32,706 bases of DNA from Rhodoferax sp. GTDB lineage: Bacteria; Pseudomonadota; Gammaproteobacteria; Burkholderiales; Burkholderiaceae_C. The stretch spans positions 1-32,706 of the forward strand of contig NZ_JAQTWM010000037.1 in NCBI RefSeq assembly GCF_028689305.1, written 5' to 3'. Shown piece by piece: positions 17,344 to 24,559 of the stretch. Each line of letters begins with the position of its first letter. The first letter of the stretch is position 1. The notes under the pieces were generated by a model. The model was not told the DNA's origin. It saw only the letters and a list, made by a program, of their open reading frames with translations, and made no database searches. The position numbers and the translations under genes are program-made.

Positions 17344-18363
17344 TTATTTCGTGAGGTCAGCCTTTTGTGCAATCGCACGCAACTCGTCCGCGGCCGCACC
17401 GTTTTTGGCACGCGCGACTTCCCAGACGCCCTGCGCCCAAAGGGCCTCCAGACGGTCAGCGTCCACAGACGCAAACTGCGTCTCCTGCATGCCTCGCCGT
17501 TTCAGTTCGGTCAACTCCTCCGCGGCGAGTTCGTCAAAGCGCTTGACCACGCTGGACTCCAACTTGATGGCCTCATCCGTCAGCAACTTCTGCTGCGCCG
17601 GAGTCAGCGCATTCCAGGCACGCAGATTCATCAGCGCAAACAGGCTAGCCTGACCAAACACCGGGCGCGCGAGGTACTTGGCCACTTCATTCCATTTGAA
17701 GTCAGCCACACCCGTCAGCCCCCACGCCGCTGCGTCAATCACCCCTTTTTCGAGTGCGCTGTAAACCTCGCCCGCCCCCATGACGACCGGTGTGCCACCC
17801 AACGCCTTGATCATGGGATGGTAAGACACCGTGGCCCGAATCTTCATACCCTGCAAGCCTTGTGGGCCTTTGATCGGCTGCTTGGTGACAAACTGGAAGC
17901 CCTTGGTTCCGGTAGGAGTAATGGCTATCACCTTCAGGCCCAGTTTGTTGTAGTGTTTGTCAACAAAATCGAACACGCCACTGCTGCGACGTTTGGCAGG
18001 GTTGGGAGCAATGGCGTCCATCGACAGGCCAATGGCCGTGGTACCCGAATGGTAGGCCGGATGGGTGAACAGCAAGTCGAACGCACCGGCGGCCACTGGC
18101 TGGAACTGGTCGGCGAACGGCACCACCTCGGGGCCGTTGAGCCGCGACGTCATCTGGCCGGCCGAGGCTTTCTGCACGTTGTCCAGGTAGACACGAATGA
18201 TGTCTCGAGAAAAAGCGATATTCGGTGCAAAACCCGACAGCACCTTGAGCTCACGGGTCTGCGCCTGAACCAATTGCGGCCATCCCGCACCGATAGCCAG
18301 CAATGATGCGCACCCGCCAAGCCATTGGCGACGCGAGGAATGATTGGCATTGAAAGTAAACAT
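17344..18363 (-). CDS. dctP: TRAP transporter substrate-binding protein
   Basis: A 339-residue periplasmic binding protein of the DctP family. The N-terminus holds a twin-arginine-like motif (SSRRQWLGG, residues 9-17), a hydrophobic core and a cleavage site near LVQAQT, so export through Tat is plausible. The mature protein contains the family stretch GLQGMKIRATVSYHPMIKALGG, which in TRAP receptors provides the arginine that binds a substrate carboxylate. GAGEVYSALEKGVIDAAAWG follows. The start has AGGAGA 6 nt upstream. Transcription begins from a promoter lying inside the 35-bp dyad at 18381-18415, opposite the divergent MarR gene. A carboxylated ligand is likely, but its identity is unknown. 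Confidence 0.93.
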   Translation of the reverse strand: MFTFNANHSSRRQWLGGCASLLAIGAGWPQLVQAQTRELKVLSGFAPNIAFSRDIIRVYLDNVQKASAGQMTSRLNGPEVVPFADQFQPVAAGAFDLLFTHPAYHSGTTAIGLSMDAIAPNPAKRRSSGVFDFVDKHYNKLGLKVIAITPTGTKGFQFVTKQPIKGPQGLQGMKIRATVSYHPMIKALGGTPVVMGAGEVYSALEKGVIDAAAWGLTGVADFKWNEVAKYLARPVFGQASLFALMNLRAWNALTPAQQKLLTDEAIKLESSVVKRFDELAAEELTELKRRGMQETQFASVDADRLEALWAQGVWEVARAKNGAAADELRAIAQKADLTK

Positions 18364-18380
18364 GTCTTGTCTCCTATTTG

Positions 18381-18415
18381 GTTCTTGATAGAACTATATT
18401 AGTTCACCAAAGAAC
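18381..18415. promoter_or_regulatory. 35-bp dyad operator between dctP and marR-type gene
   Basis: The left arm GTTCTTGATAGAACTA (18381-18396) and the reverse complement of the right arm, GTTCTTTGGTGAACTA, agree at 12 of 16 positions. They are symmetric about TAT at 18397-18399, and the four mismatches are confined to the middle of each arm. The dyad is also built from GTTC/GAAC half-sites on each side, as if two dimers could bind. It covers the -10 box and most of the spacer of the dctP promoter, the expected place for a MarR-family repressor site. Confidence 0.7.
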
Positions 18416-18425
18416 TTTATGTCAA
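18396..18425 (-). promoter_or_regulatory. Sigma-70 promoter of the TRAP operon
   Basis: A consensus -35 TTGACA (18425-18420) and a -10 TAATAT (18401-18396) are separated by 18 nt. The transcript would begin near 18389, about 26 nt before the dctP start. The operator dyad overlaps it, which predicts direct steric repression. Confidence 0.6.
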
Positions 18426-18439
18426 CTACAATTTGAGAC

Positions 18440-18919
18440 ATGTCCACACACCGCCAATCCATCCTGACACGCAGCGAAATCACTGTGGGGTACCGCCTGA
18501 GTTATCTGGCGAACTTTTTTGTCGGGCCGTTGTACAGCGAAGTCACACGTCGCACCGGGCTGGCCCGATCCGAGTTTGTTGTGATCTTCTGCCTGAAACA
18601 CTTGGGTATCCTGATGGCTCAGGACATTTGTGAAATCACCGGCCGCCCCAAAAACAGCATCAGCCAGGCGGTCACCAAACTGGTTCGTCAAGGACTGATC
18701 GAAAAACAGGTGGACAGCGCCGACGGACGACGCGCGCCACTGAAGATCACCCCGACCGGGGAATCGCTGTACACCGACATCATCCCGCTGTTCCAGCAAC
18801 GAGAACAGGCCATGCTTTCAGTTCTCACCGACCGTGAACGTGAACAGTTTGAACGTCTGCTTGGCAAGCTGGTAATGCGAACCGATCACTGGGAACAGAC
18901 TGAATCGCCCCGGGAATGA
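18440..18919 (+). CDS. MarR family transcriptional regulator
   Basis: A 159-residue MarR-type winged-helix regulator. An N-terminal helix (RSEITVGYRLSYLANFF) for dimerisation precedes the DNA-binding core. The helix-turn-helix lies around residues 54-82 (QDICEITGRPKNSISQAVTKLVRQG), and the wing contains the family's conserved DGRRAPLKITPTGE near residues 94-107. The C-terminal helix completes the dimer interface. The gene is divergent from dctP, and its start lies 24 bp from the end of the shared dyad operator. It probably represses the TRAP operon and itself and is released by a ligand related to the transported compound. No strong ribosome site is visible (only GAGA). Confidence 0.92.
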   Translation: MSTHRQSILTRSEITVGYRLSYLANFFVGPLYSEVTRRTGLARSEFVVIFCLKHLGILMAQDICEITGRPKNSISQAVTKLVRQGLIEKQVDSADGRRAPLKITPTGESLYTDIIPLFQQREQAMLSVLTDREREQFERLLGKLVMRTDHWEQTESPRE

Positions 18920-19105
18920 ACCACCCCCTGAAGTTGGACGGTTAGCATCCCGCCAACTAGGCGGTGTTTCTCAGCCGGTAGGCGCATCTTTTTCCCTGGA
19001 TATCATTCGGCACATTGCTTTTTTGCTGGTATGCGGCATGGCAGTTCCTGATGGCTATGATTCCCGCTCACCCATCCTAGCCAGCAGATAGTGGTCTGAA
19101 TGCAG

Positions 19106-19543
19106 TCAGTCGCAGTACAAAATGAACTCGGCTTTGCGGCTTCGGATGCGCCAGCCGTCCGGGGTGTTTTGCATGACATCGAGAAACTCACCCACCTGCG
19201 CCATGGCATTGGCGCGGCGCCCCAGCGGGGTAAGCGGTGCACTGCGCTGCGTTGACCAAAGCAACACCTTGCAGCGGGAAAGCGCCGAGCCTGCCACCTC
19301 GTCAAGCTCCACCACGTGGTTACAGATCAAGTGTTGCGTCTGGCGATCCGGGTCACGAGCTGCGTAGGCCCGACCAATTTCCCCCGGTCCATGCAACACA
19401 CTGCCATCGGGGCGCACAAGCACGCCATCAGGTAAAAAAAGCGCCGAAAAACCCATGGCATCACCACTGTCCACCGCCTCGACTGCGCGCAAAACCAATG
19501 CACGGCATTCGGCCTCAGCGGCCAACAACTCCGGCGTCTTCAT
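19106..19543 (-). CDS. NTF2-like (SnoaL/ketosteroid-isomerase fold) protein
   Basis: A 145-residue protein of the NTF2-like alpha+beta barrel superfamily. The sequence opens with a helical region (ELLAAEAECRALVLRAVEAV) and the typical SGDAMGFSALFLPDGVLVRPDG. The strand pattern with ICNHVVELDE and SRCKVLL follows, and it ends in WRIRSRKAEFILYCD. Such proteins can be isomerases, hydratases or small subunits of aromatic-ring dioxygenases. No dioxygenase large subunit is nearby, so the role is open. Its start overlaps the preceding hydrolase stop by 4 nt, which makes it the third gene of the binding protein-hydrolase-NTF2 operon. Confidence 0.78.
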   Translation of the reverse strand: MKTPELLAAEAECRALVLRAVEAVDSGDAMGFSALFLPDGVLVRPDGSVLHGPGEIGRAYAARDPDRQTQHLICNHVVELDEVAGSALSRCKVLLWSTQRSAPLTPLGRRANAMAQVGEFLDVMQNTPDGWRIRSRKAEFILYCD

Positions 19544-20271
19544 GCCGGTGCCGCTGGGTGCTGCAGCCAGCGCGACAGACTCAGCGCCACGGCTTCAGGC
19601 TGCTCCATGGGCGCCATGTGACCGGCGTCGGCCACCACATCCAGCATGGCGTGCGGTGCCAGCAGCCGCATAGCACCATGCTGGACCGGGGGTGACCAAC
19701 TGTCTTGTGCCCCGCACAACAACAGTGCGGGCATGGTGAGTGAGGCCAACACGTCCGAGGCATCGGGACGGTCCAGCAGTGCTTCAATCTGGCAGGCAAA
19801 CACATCGGCGCTCTTGCGCGCAAACATGGCAACCACCGCTTCAATCAACCGGTCATCGCGCAGGCGGTCCGGGTGGACCATGCCTTGCACCCAGGTTTGC
19901 GCCATGGCACGCACGCCCTGCTTGCGCGCCATGTCCAACAAGGCGTGGCGTTTGGCGGCTTCTTGCACACCAGGCTCCCCGGGCGGGCGCGGCAGGTAGC
20001 CGGTGTCCAGCAGGGCCAAACGGGTCACGCGCTGCGGCGCCAGTCGAACCACTTCCAGAGCCACCCGTCCGCCCATGGAGTGGCCCGCCAGCGCAAAACG
20101 TTCACTCGGCGCTTGCTCAAGCACCTGGCGCGCCATCATCGTGAGCTGGTTTGCCAAGCCATAGTCAGGAACCCAGACACGAACGCCTGGGGGCAGGTAC
20201 GGGTCCAGCGGCGCCCAGATGGCGGCATCACACATCAGCCCCGGCAGCAGAACCAGTGTTGCAGTCGTCAT
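19540..20271 (-). CDS. Alpha/beta fold hydrolase
   Basis: A 243-residue compact alpha/beta hydrolase. The N-terminal oxyanion stretch is LVLLPGLMCDAAIW. The nucleophile elbow is GHSMGG (near residues 63-68), the acid lies in CGAQDSWSPP, and the histidine in DAGHMAPMEQPEA. It resembles esterases and the MenH/BioH/enol-lactonase branch. There is no signal peptide. It is 3 nt after the binding-protein gene and overlaps the NTF2-like gene by 4 nt. The combination of an uptake protein and a small hydrolase suggests degradation of an imported ester, lactone or amide. Confidence 0.88.
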   Translation of the reverse strand: MTTATLVLLPGLMCDAAIWAPLDPYLPPGVRVWVPDYGLANQLTMMARQVLEQAPSERFALAGHSMGGRVALEVVRLAPQRVTRLALLDTGYLPRPPGEPGVQEAAKRHALLDMARKQGVRAMAQTWVQGMVHPDRLRDDRLIEAVVAMFARKSADVFACQIEALLDRPDASDVLASLTMPALLLCGAQDSWSPPVQHGAMRLLAPHAMLDVVADAGHMAPMEQPEAVALSLSRWLQHPAAPA

Positions 20272-20274
20272 GGC

Positions 20275-21447
20275 TTATTTGGCGGCCTTGGCCGGGTCCT
20301 TGACGGAGGTAAAGGTCTGTACTTCGGTGTTCCAGAGTTGCCCGCCATTTTTTTCAACCTTGCGCACATAGATGTTATGGACCACGTCGCGGGTTTGCGC
20401 ATCAATGCTGACCGGACCGCGCGGGCTCTCGAAAGACTGCCCTTTCATGCCCTGCAGCAAGGCGTCCTTGCCTGCGCCCTGGGTGGCTTTGGCCGCTTCG
20501 TAGATCACGTGCATGCCGTCGTAGGCCCCCACCGCCATGAAGTTGGGGCGCAGGCCGCCACTGGCCTTGCCAAAGGCTTCCACAAAACGCTTGTTGACGG
20601 CCGAGTTGTGTGCCGCCGAATAATGGTGGGCCGTGACCACGCCCAGGGCCACGTCCCCCATGGTGCCCAGAATGTCGTCGTCGGTCACGCTGCCTTCGGC
20701 GATGACGCGAATGCCGACCTTGTCCAGGCCACGCTCGGAAAACTGCTTCATCAGCGACACCCCGACACCAGCAGGCACAAAAGTGAACAGCGCATCTGGC
20801 TTGGCATCACGCACCTTTTGCAGGAAAGGCGCAAAGTCCGGGCTGCGCAGCGGCACACGCAGGGTTTCAATCACCTGCCCGCCCTGGGCCACAAAGCGTT
20901 GTTTGAAATAGGTTTCAGAATCGACACCGGGGGCATAGTCAGTCACCAGCGTGACCACTTTGTGGATGTTGTTCTTGATGGCCCAGTCGGCCAGGATGGT
21001 CACCACCTGTGGCACGGTGAAGCTGGTGCGCACGATGTAGGGCGAGGCTTCGGTGATGGCCGAGGTGGCCGCCGCCATCACCACCATGGGTGTCTTGGAC
21101 TGGGTGGCAATTGGGGCCACCGTCATCGCCAAGGGTGTGAGTCCGAAACCTGCCAAGACCTGCACCTTGTCATTCACCACCAATTCCTGTGCCAGCCGCT
21201 TGCTGACATCAGGCACACCGGTGTCGTCCTTCACAATCAGCTGCACCTTCTTGCCCGCCACGGTGTCACCGTTTTGTGCCATATACAGGCGCGCCGCAGT
21301 TTCCAGCTGTTTGCCGGTGGAGGCAAACGGGCCCGTCAAGGGCAGCAGCAGCCCGATCTTGAAAGTGTTGTCCTGCGCCCAGCTGGCGCTCAGCCCCATG
21401 GCCAGCGTGACGGCTGTCAGCGCGCGAATGACGTTGCGTTTGTGCAT
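20275..21447 (-). CDS. LivK-like branched-chain/aromatic ABC substrate-binding protein
   Basis: A 390-residue periplasmic binding protein of type I fold. The start MHKRNVIRALTAVTLAMG is followed by a Sec signal with a cleavage site after SASWA; a GGAGAC ribosome site lies 6 nt upstream. An earlier in-frame start at 21543 would add 32 codons before the signal and is unlikely. The mature protein starts QDNTFKIGLLLPLTGPFASTG, the standard LivK-like opening. It contains VVMAAATSAITEASPYIVRTSFT and VTAHHYSAAHNSAVNKRFVEAF. Family members bind amino acids, aromatic acids, urea or amides. No permease or ATPase genes are adjacent, so it must use components encoded elsewhere. Confidence 0.92.
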   Translation of the reverse strand: MHKRNVIRALTAVTLAMGLSASWAQDNTFKIGLLLPLTGPFASTGKQLETAARLYMAQNGDTVAGKKVQLIVKDDTGVPDVSKRLAQELVVNDKVQVLAGFGLTPLAMTVAPIATQSKTPMVVMAAATSAITEASPYIVRTSFTVPQVVTILADWAIKNNIHKVVTLVTDYAPGVDSETYFKQRFVAQGGQVIETLRVPLRSPDFAPFLQKVRDAKPDALFTFVPAGVGVSLMKQFSERGLDKVGIRVIAEGSVTDDDILGTMGDVALGVVTAHHYSAAHNSAVNKRFVEAFGKASGGLRPNFMAVGAYDGMHVIYEAAKATQGAGKDALLQGMKGQSFESPRGPVSIDAQTRDVVHNIYVRKVEKNGGQLWNTEVQTFTSVKDPAKAAK

Positions 21448-21568
21448 GATTTGTCTCCAGGTGTTGTATGCATTGGCGCCAACCCGCCACGGGTCAGGCA
21501 CTGCCAACAGTGTGCAATCTCCCGGAAAAAACGTCCAATGCAAAGGCCTGCTGACCTATGCAATCTGC

Positions 21569-22789
21569 TTATGATGTGCTGCTGCCAAGGGTTAGCCCCA
21601 GTTCGCGCAGGATGCCTCGCCACTGCGCAGCAGCGGGAGTGGGCAGGTAGTCGCTGCGCCACATCACGCCAATCTGGCGGCTGGCGTGCTGCACCGGTAG
21701 CGGCAGTTCAATGAGCAGGCCAGCAGCCACCTCACGCGCCACCTGGCGGGGGGACATCAACGCCAACCGATCACTGTTGCAAAGCATGGCCTGCATCATC
21801 AATGCGCTGTTGACACGCACCTGCTGAGCCGGCGGTGTCAGACCCGCTGCCTGCACCATTTGCGTGAACGCCAGCGCCGCAGGGGTGTTGGGCATCGGCA
21901 TCACCCACTGGGCAGCACGCAATGCCGGCCAGGTCAGCCGTTGCCGCGCCGCCAGCGGATGTCCGGCGCGGGCCATCACAGCCAGCCGATCGTCAAACAG
22001 CACTTCCTGCACCAGGTCGGCCGACGGCGGCTGGCTGCGCAATGCGCCCACAACGCAGTCCAACTCGGCCTGACGCAACTTGGCCACCAGCGCATCAAAC
22101 GTGCCATCAATCACCACCAGGCGCACTCCAGGCTGTTGCACCAGCAGTTGTTCCACGGCAGGAGCCAGCAACATGGTGGTGGAAAACGGCAGCGTGCCGA
22201 TCACCAGTTGGCCTTGCATCAACGCCCCCGGCTCCACCCACTCTTCAACAGCCTGACGCAGCTCTGCCAGCGCCAGCCGACAGGCCAGCAACAGGGTCTC
22301 ACCTGCCTCGTCCAGTCGCAAACCCGAGCGTGAGCGGATGAACAAGTTGGCCCCCGCCATGTGCTCAAGCTGGATCAGCGACTGGTGCACGGCGGGCTGA
22401 CTCACCCCCAGTTGCAGCGCCGCACGCCCCTCGCTACCGGTCGCGGTCACAGCCTGCAATACCTGCAGATGGCGCGCGGCAACGCCCAGGGCCAACGGAC
22501 TGCCATGCCAAAAAGAGACCACGCCACGCGAGCGATGCCGGTCGGCCTCGGCCAGAAACTGCAAGGCCCGTGACACCCGCAAGGCCAGCTGACGGCCACG
22601 CGCGGTGGGCAGCATGCCGCGCCCACTGCGCTCAAAGAGCGGGCACAACAGCGAGGCCTCCAGCTGCTGCACCGCCCGCGTGATCGACGACTGGGCCACA
22701 TGCAGCAACGCTGCCGCGCGCTGGCTGCTACCTGCCTGCGCCACCGCAGCCAGGGCACGCAACAATCGCAACTGGGGCAGCAAATCCAT
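21569..22789 (-). CDS. LysR-type regulator with two N-terminal HTH domains
   Basis: A 406-residue protein, about 100 longer than a usual LysR regulator. Two separate LysR-type winged helix-turn-helix domains can be read. The first is at about residues 7-66 (SSQRAAALLHVAQSSITRAV, then LFERSGRGMLPTARG). The second is at about 105-164 (GRAALQLGVSQPAVHQSLIQ, then LFIRSRSGLRLDEAG). The effector-binding domain begins near 192 (GQLVIGTLPFSTTMLLAPAV) and runs to the end. The MDLLPQLR start fits domain 1; an upstream ATG at 22822 adds 11 codons and cannot be excluded. The gene lies upstream of and in the same direction as the LivK-like operon, 121 nt away, and probably regulates it. Confidence 0.9.
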   Translation of the reverse strand: MDLLPQLRLLRALAAVAQAGSSQRAAALLHVAQSSITRAVQQLEASLLCPLFERSGRGMLPTARGRQLALRVSRALQFLAEADRHRSRGVVSFWHGSPLALGVAARHLQVLQAVTATGSEGRAALQLGVSQPAVHQSLIQLEHMAGANLFIRSRSGLRLDEAGETLLLACRLALAELRQAVEEWVEPGALMQGQLVIGTLPFSTTMLLAPAVEQLLVQQPGVRLVVIDGTFDALVAKLRQAELDCVVGALRSQPPSADLVQEVLFDDRLAVMARAGHPLAARQRLTWPALRAAQWVMPMPNTPAALAFTQMVQAAGLTPPAQQVRVNSALMMQAMLCNSDRLALMSPRQVAREVAAGLLIELPLPVQHASRQIGVMWRSDYLPTPAAAQWRGILRELGLTLGSSTS

Positions 22790-22938
22790 AGGGGTTGATC
22801 CCGAAAAAAACAATACGGACATCACCCCAGGTTCAGGATGAGCGAACTATTTCAACATAATCCCCATGACTCGCCCCCTCCACCGAACGGCGGGAGAATG
22901 GCGGACGTTGAATTTTCATGAGAAATTGGCCCTTAGCC

Positions 22939-22967
22939 CGGACAAATCAAGCACAGTTTGCTATAAT
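22939..22967 (+). promoter_or_regulatory. Promoter of the lipoprotein gene
   Basis: A -35 box CGGACA (22939-22944) and a perfect -10 TATAAT (22962-22967) are 17 nt apart. A TG dinucleotide at 22959-22960 gives an extended -10. The predicted start near 22974 leaves an untranslated leader of about 160 nt before the ATG at 23137. Confidence 0.6.
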
Positions 22968-22980
22968 TAATATAGCAAAC
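22956..22980. repeat. Perfect 10-bp inverted repeat over the -10 box
   Basis: Arms GTTTGCTATA (22956-22965) and TATAGCAAAC (22971-22980) flank a 5-nt spacer. It overlaps the extended -10 element and the predicted start, so it may be a repressor operator, or a hairpin in any transcript crossing the region. Confidence 0.65.
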
Positions 22981-23136
22981 AAACAATCGAATGCTCAGCC
23001 TCAGAGGAGGCTGATCTGGAATGATGCCCGGATTGGAGCAGCCAGAATCACCGGCGCCGGTTTTGTCACAATCCTGTCCAAGCACCATGAATCGCCTGAC
23101 CGATGGGGTGAAAGGTGACGTGGCACTGCAGGAGAA

Positions 23137-23394
23137 ATGCACTTGAAGACAAGACTCGCCCTGGTGGCGTTGTTGTTCGGCCTCACGGGATGCAACAAAG
23201 TGACTGCCGAAAACTATGCCAAATTGCAGACAGGCATGCCGCTTGCCGAAGTGACGGCCATTCTGGGCAGCCCCCAGTCATGCGATGAGGCACTGGGTTT
23301 CAAGAGTTGCCGATGGGGCGACGACAAAAGCCATGTGACGGTCCAATTCGTCGCCGACAAGCTCGTGCTGCATGCAGCGAAAAACATCCACTGA
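23137..23394 (+). CDS. Small OmlA/SmpA-like lipoprotein
   Basis: An 85-residue protein with a lipoprotein signal. A charged start (MHLKTR) and hydrophobic core (LALVALLFGL) lead to the lipobox LTGC, with Cys19 as the acylated residue. The mature part reads YAKLQTGMPLAEVTAILGSP, which matches the beta-lactamase-inhibitor-like/SmpA fold repeat (TGM...EV...LG.P) also seen in DUF3862. It is a single-domain protein, much shorter than BamE. GGAGA sits just before the ATG. The residue after Cys is Asn rather than Asp, so transport to the outer membrane by Lol is allowed. The function is unknown. It has its own promoter at 22939-22967. Confidence 0.85.
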   Translation: MHLKTRLALVALLFGLTGCNKVTAENYAKLQTGMPLAEVTAILGSPQSCDEALGFKSCRWGDDKSHVTVQFVADKLVLHAAKNIH

Positions 23395-23479
23395 AACCAG
23401 CCTCGCGTTGATTTCCGGGACGCCGCCCATCGGATGCTGACACCTGGGCAGCACCAAGCTGGAGCAGCGTCGCCTCGAC

Positions 23480-23710
23480 ATGAACCCCAAACGCCGTCCC
23501 CTGCCTGAGATCGACCCGCATCGTTGCACCGGATGTGGCTGGTGCATTGCTACCTGCGAGTGGCAATTGTTGACCCTGCAAGCGCAAGGGTGGCGCAAAT
23601 TCTCAACACTGCATGACGCCGAGCGCTGTACCGGCTGCCGCAAATGCGCCGTCAAATGCCCATTCGATGCCATCCGCATGGTGACCCGGCAGTCGGCCAG
23701 CGACGAATAG
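23480..23710 (+). CDS. Two-[4Fe-4S] ferredoxin
   Basis: A 76-residue ferredoxin with two complete cluster motifs. The first is CTGCGWCIATC (about residues 16-26) and the second CTGCRKCAVKC (about 50-60), followed by PFDAI. About 23 residues separate them, containing a short insert (LQAQGWRKFSTLHDAER). In this arrangement each CxxCxxC triplet takes its fourth cysteine from the other motif. The protein lacks a signal peptide and is cytoplasmic. The partner is unknown. It lies 85 nt after the lipoprotein gene and 34 nt before ubiC, in the same direction. Ribosome-site evidence is weak (GGAGCAG about 12 nt upstream). Confidence 0.88.
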   Translation: MNPKRRPLPEIDPHRCTGCGWCIATCEWQLLTLQAQGWRKFSTLHDAERCTGCRKCAVKCPFDAIRMVTRQSASDE

Positions 23711-23744
23711 CCGTCTCCCGGACATTGATCTCCCCCTGCCGCTG

Positions 23745-24275
23745 ATGAGAACTTTTCCCCGCCCTGTTCATCCCCCTTTGCTGGCCTGGTTGCGTGCCGA
23801 AGGTTCCCTCACAGCCCGGCTGCGTGCCCATGGCCGTGTTGAAGTGGTGGTCCTGCAGCAAGGCACTCAAAGCTTATGGCCCCGGGAGCGGGCCGACCTG
23901 AACACCCGTAGTGGCCATGTCCGCGAAGTGATGCTGCTGCTCAACGGTCTTCCTGCGGTATGGGCGCGCAGCGCCACCCCCCATCGCGCACGCCAGGGGC
24001 CGTGGAAGGCGCTGGCGAACCTGGGCAACAGACCCTTGGCGGAACTGTTGTTTCAAAGGCGCCACATTCAGCGCGACCAGCTCCAGCCCCACCGGCTCAC
24101 CAGACGCGGACAGATAACCGGCCGGATTCGCCAATCGTGGAACAAACTGCATGGTGCCACGCCAGCCAGCCCATTGCCACGTTGGGCACGCAGCTCGGTG
24201 TTCTGGCGCCAGGGGCAGCCATTACGTGTGCTGGAGGCATTGGCGCCATGGACGACGCAATTGCCTCTGCGATGA
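23745..24275 (+). CDS. ubiC: Chorismate lyase (UbiC-like)
   Basis: A 176-residue protein of the chorismate-pyruvate lyase family, which makes 4-hydroxybenzoate and pyruvate from chorismate as the first step of ubiquinone synthesis. The N-terminal part LLAWLRAEGSLTARLRAHG matches the family's 'W L ... GSLT RL' opening. The central VREVMLLLNGLPAVWARSATP (about 64-84) contains the conserved R-E-V-L and W-x-A-R-[ST]-x-x-P elements. The later PLAELLF and the C-terminal RRSVFW-like WARSSVFWRQGQPLRVLEAL complete it. Length is near the usual 165-200. The gene converges on the ACP gene, with 32 bp between stops. Confidence 0.85.
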   Translation: MRTFPRPVHPPLLAWLRAEGSLTARLRAHGRVEVVVLQQGTQSLWPRERADLNTRSGHVREVMLLLNGLPAVWARSATPHRARQGPWKALANLGNRPLAELLFQRRHIQRDQLQPHRLTRRGQITGRIRQSWNKLHGATPASPLPRWARSSVFWRQGQPLRVLEALAPWTTQLPLR

Positions 24276-24307
24276 GCTGATCCGGCAGATGGCCGCAAGG
24301 CCGATGG

Positions 24308-24544
24308 TCAACGGGCCAGGTAGTGCACCAGGCCAGCGAGCGTGAACAGCCGCGGGTAGTCGGCCTCGGGGATGGAGATGCCGCTGCCCTGGCCCAGGCC
24401 GATGATGAAATTCAGGAAGTCCATGGAGTCGAGGTCCAGCGCGGCGCGCAGGTCCTCGGTCTCGCCGACGGTGGACAGGTCGGCCTCGGGGGCAATGCCG
24501 GCCAGCACGTTGGCGGCCAAGGTGCGGATCTCTGATGCGTTCAT
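24308..24544 (-). CDS. Stand-alone acyl carrier protein
   Basis: A 78-residue phosphopantetheine-binding protein of the ACP fold. The attachment site reads LDLDSMDFLNF, with Ser40 in the DSM/L motif. The four-helix pattern is intact from MNASEIRTLAANVL to the C-terminal LFTLAGLVHYLA. The sequence ALDLDSMDFLNFIIGLGQGSGISIP differs from housekeeping AcpP (no DSLDTVE, for example), so it is a dedicated carrier. AAGGAG precedes the ATG. It is the last gene of the ligase-E1 alpha-E1 beta-E2-ACP operon, 15 nt after the E2 stop. An ACP with 2-oxoacid dehydrogenase components suggests acyl transfer from E2 or the ligase to this carrier, which is inferred. Confidence 0.9.
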   Translation of the reverse strand: MNASEIRTLAANVLAGIAPEADLSTVGETEDLRAALDLDSMDFLNFIIGLGQGSGISIPEADYPRLFTLAGLVHYLAR

Positions 24545-24559
24545 GGGCGCTCCTTGTGT

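Larger units (their letters stand above)
22790..23136. other. Divergent intergenic region with promoter and hairpins
   Basis: The 347-bp gap lies between the LysR gene (leftward) and the small lipoprotein gene (rightward). It holds a well-formed plus-strand promoter (22939-22967). A perfect inverted repeat overlaps its -10 box (22956-22980), and a second perfect 8-bp hairpin lies in the presumed leader (22995-23014). No convincing coding region is seen. Confidence 0.5.

Noticed and set aside
16894..18306. A 470-codon plus-strand frame opposite dctQ and dctP.
   Set aside because: It runs antisense to well-supported TRAP genes, is His/Arg/Gln-rich and has no recognisable domain.
19873..21714. 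A long plus-strand open frame (about 613 codons) opposite the LivK-like and hydrolase genes.
   Set aside because: It is the antisense shadow of high-GC coding sequence. Its residues are dominated by His, Arg and Gly without any domain, and the minus-strand genes are strong family matches.
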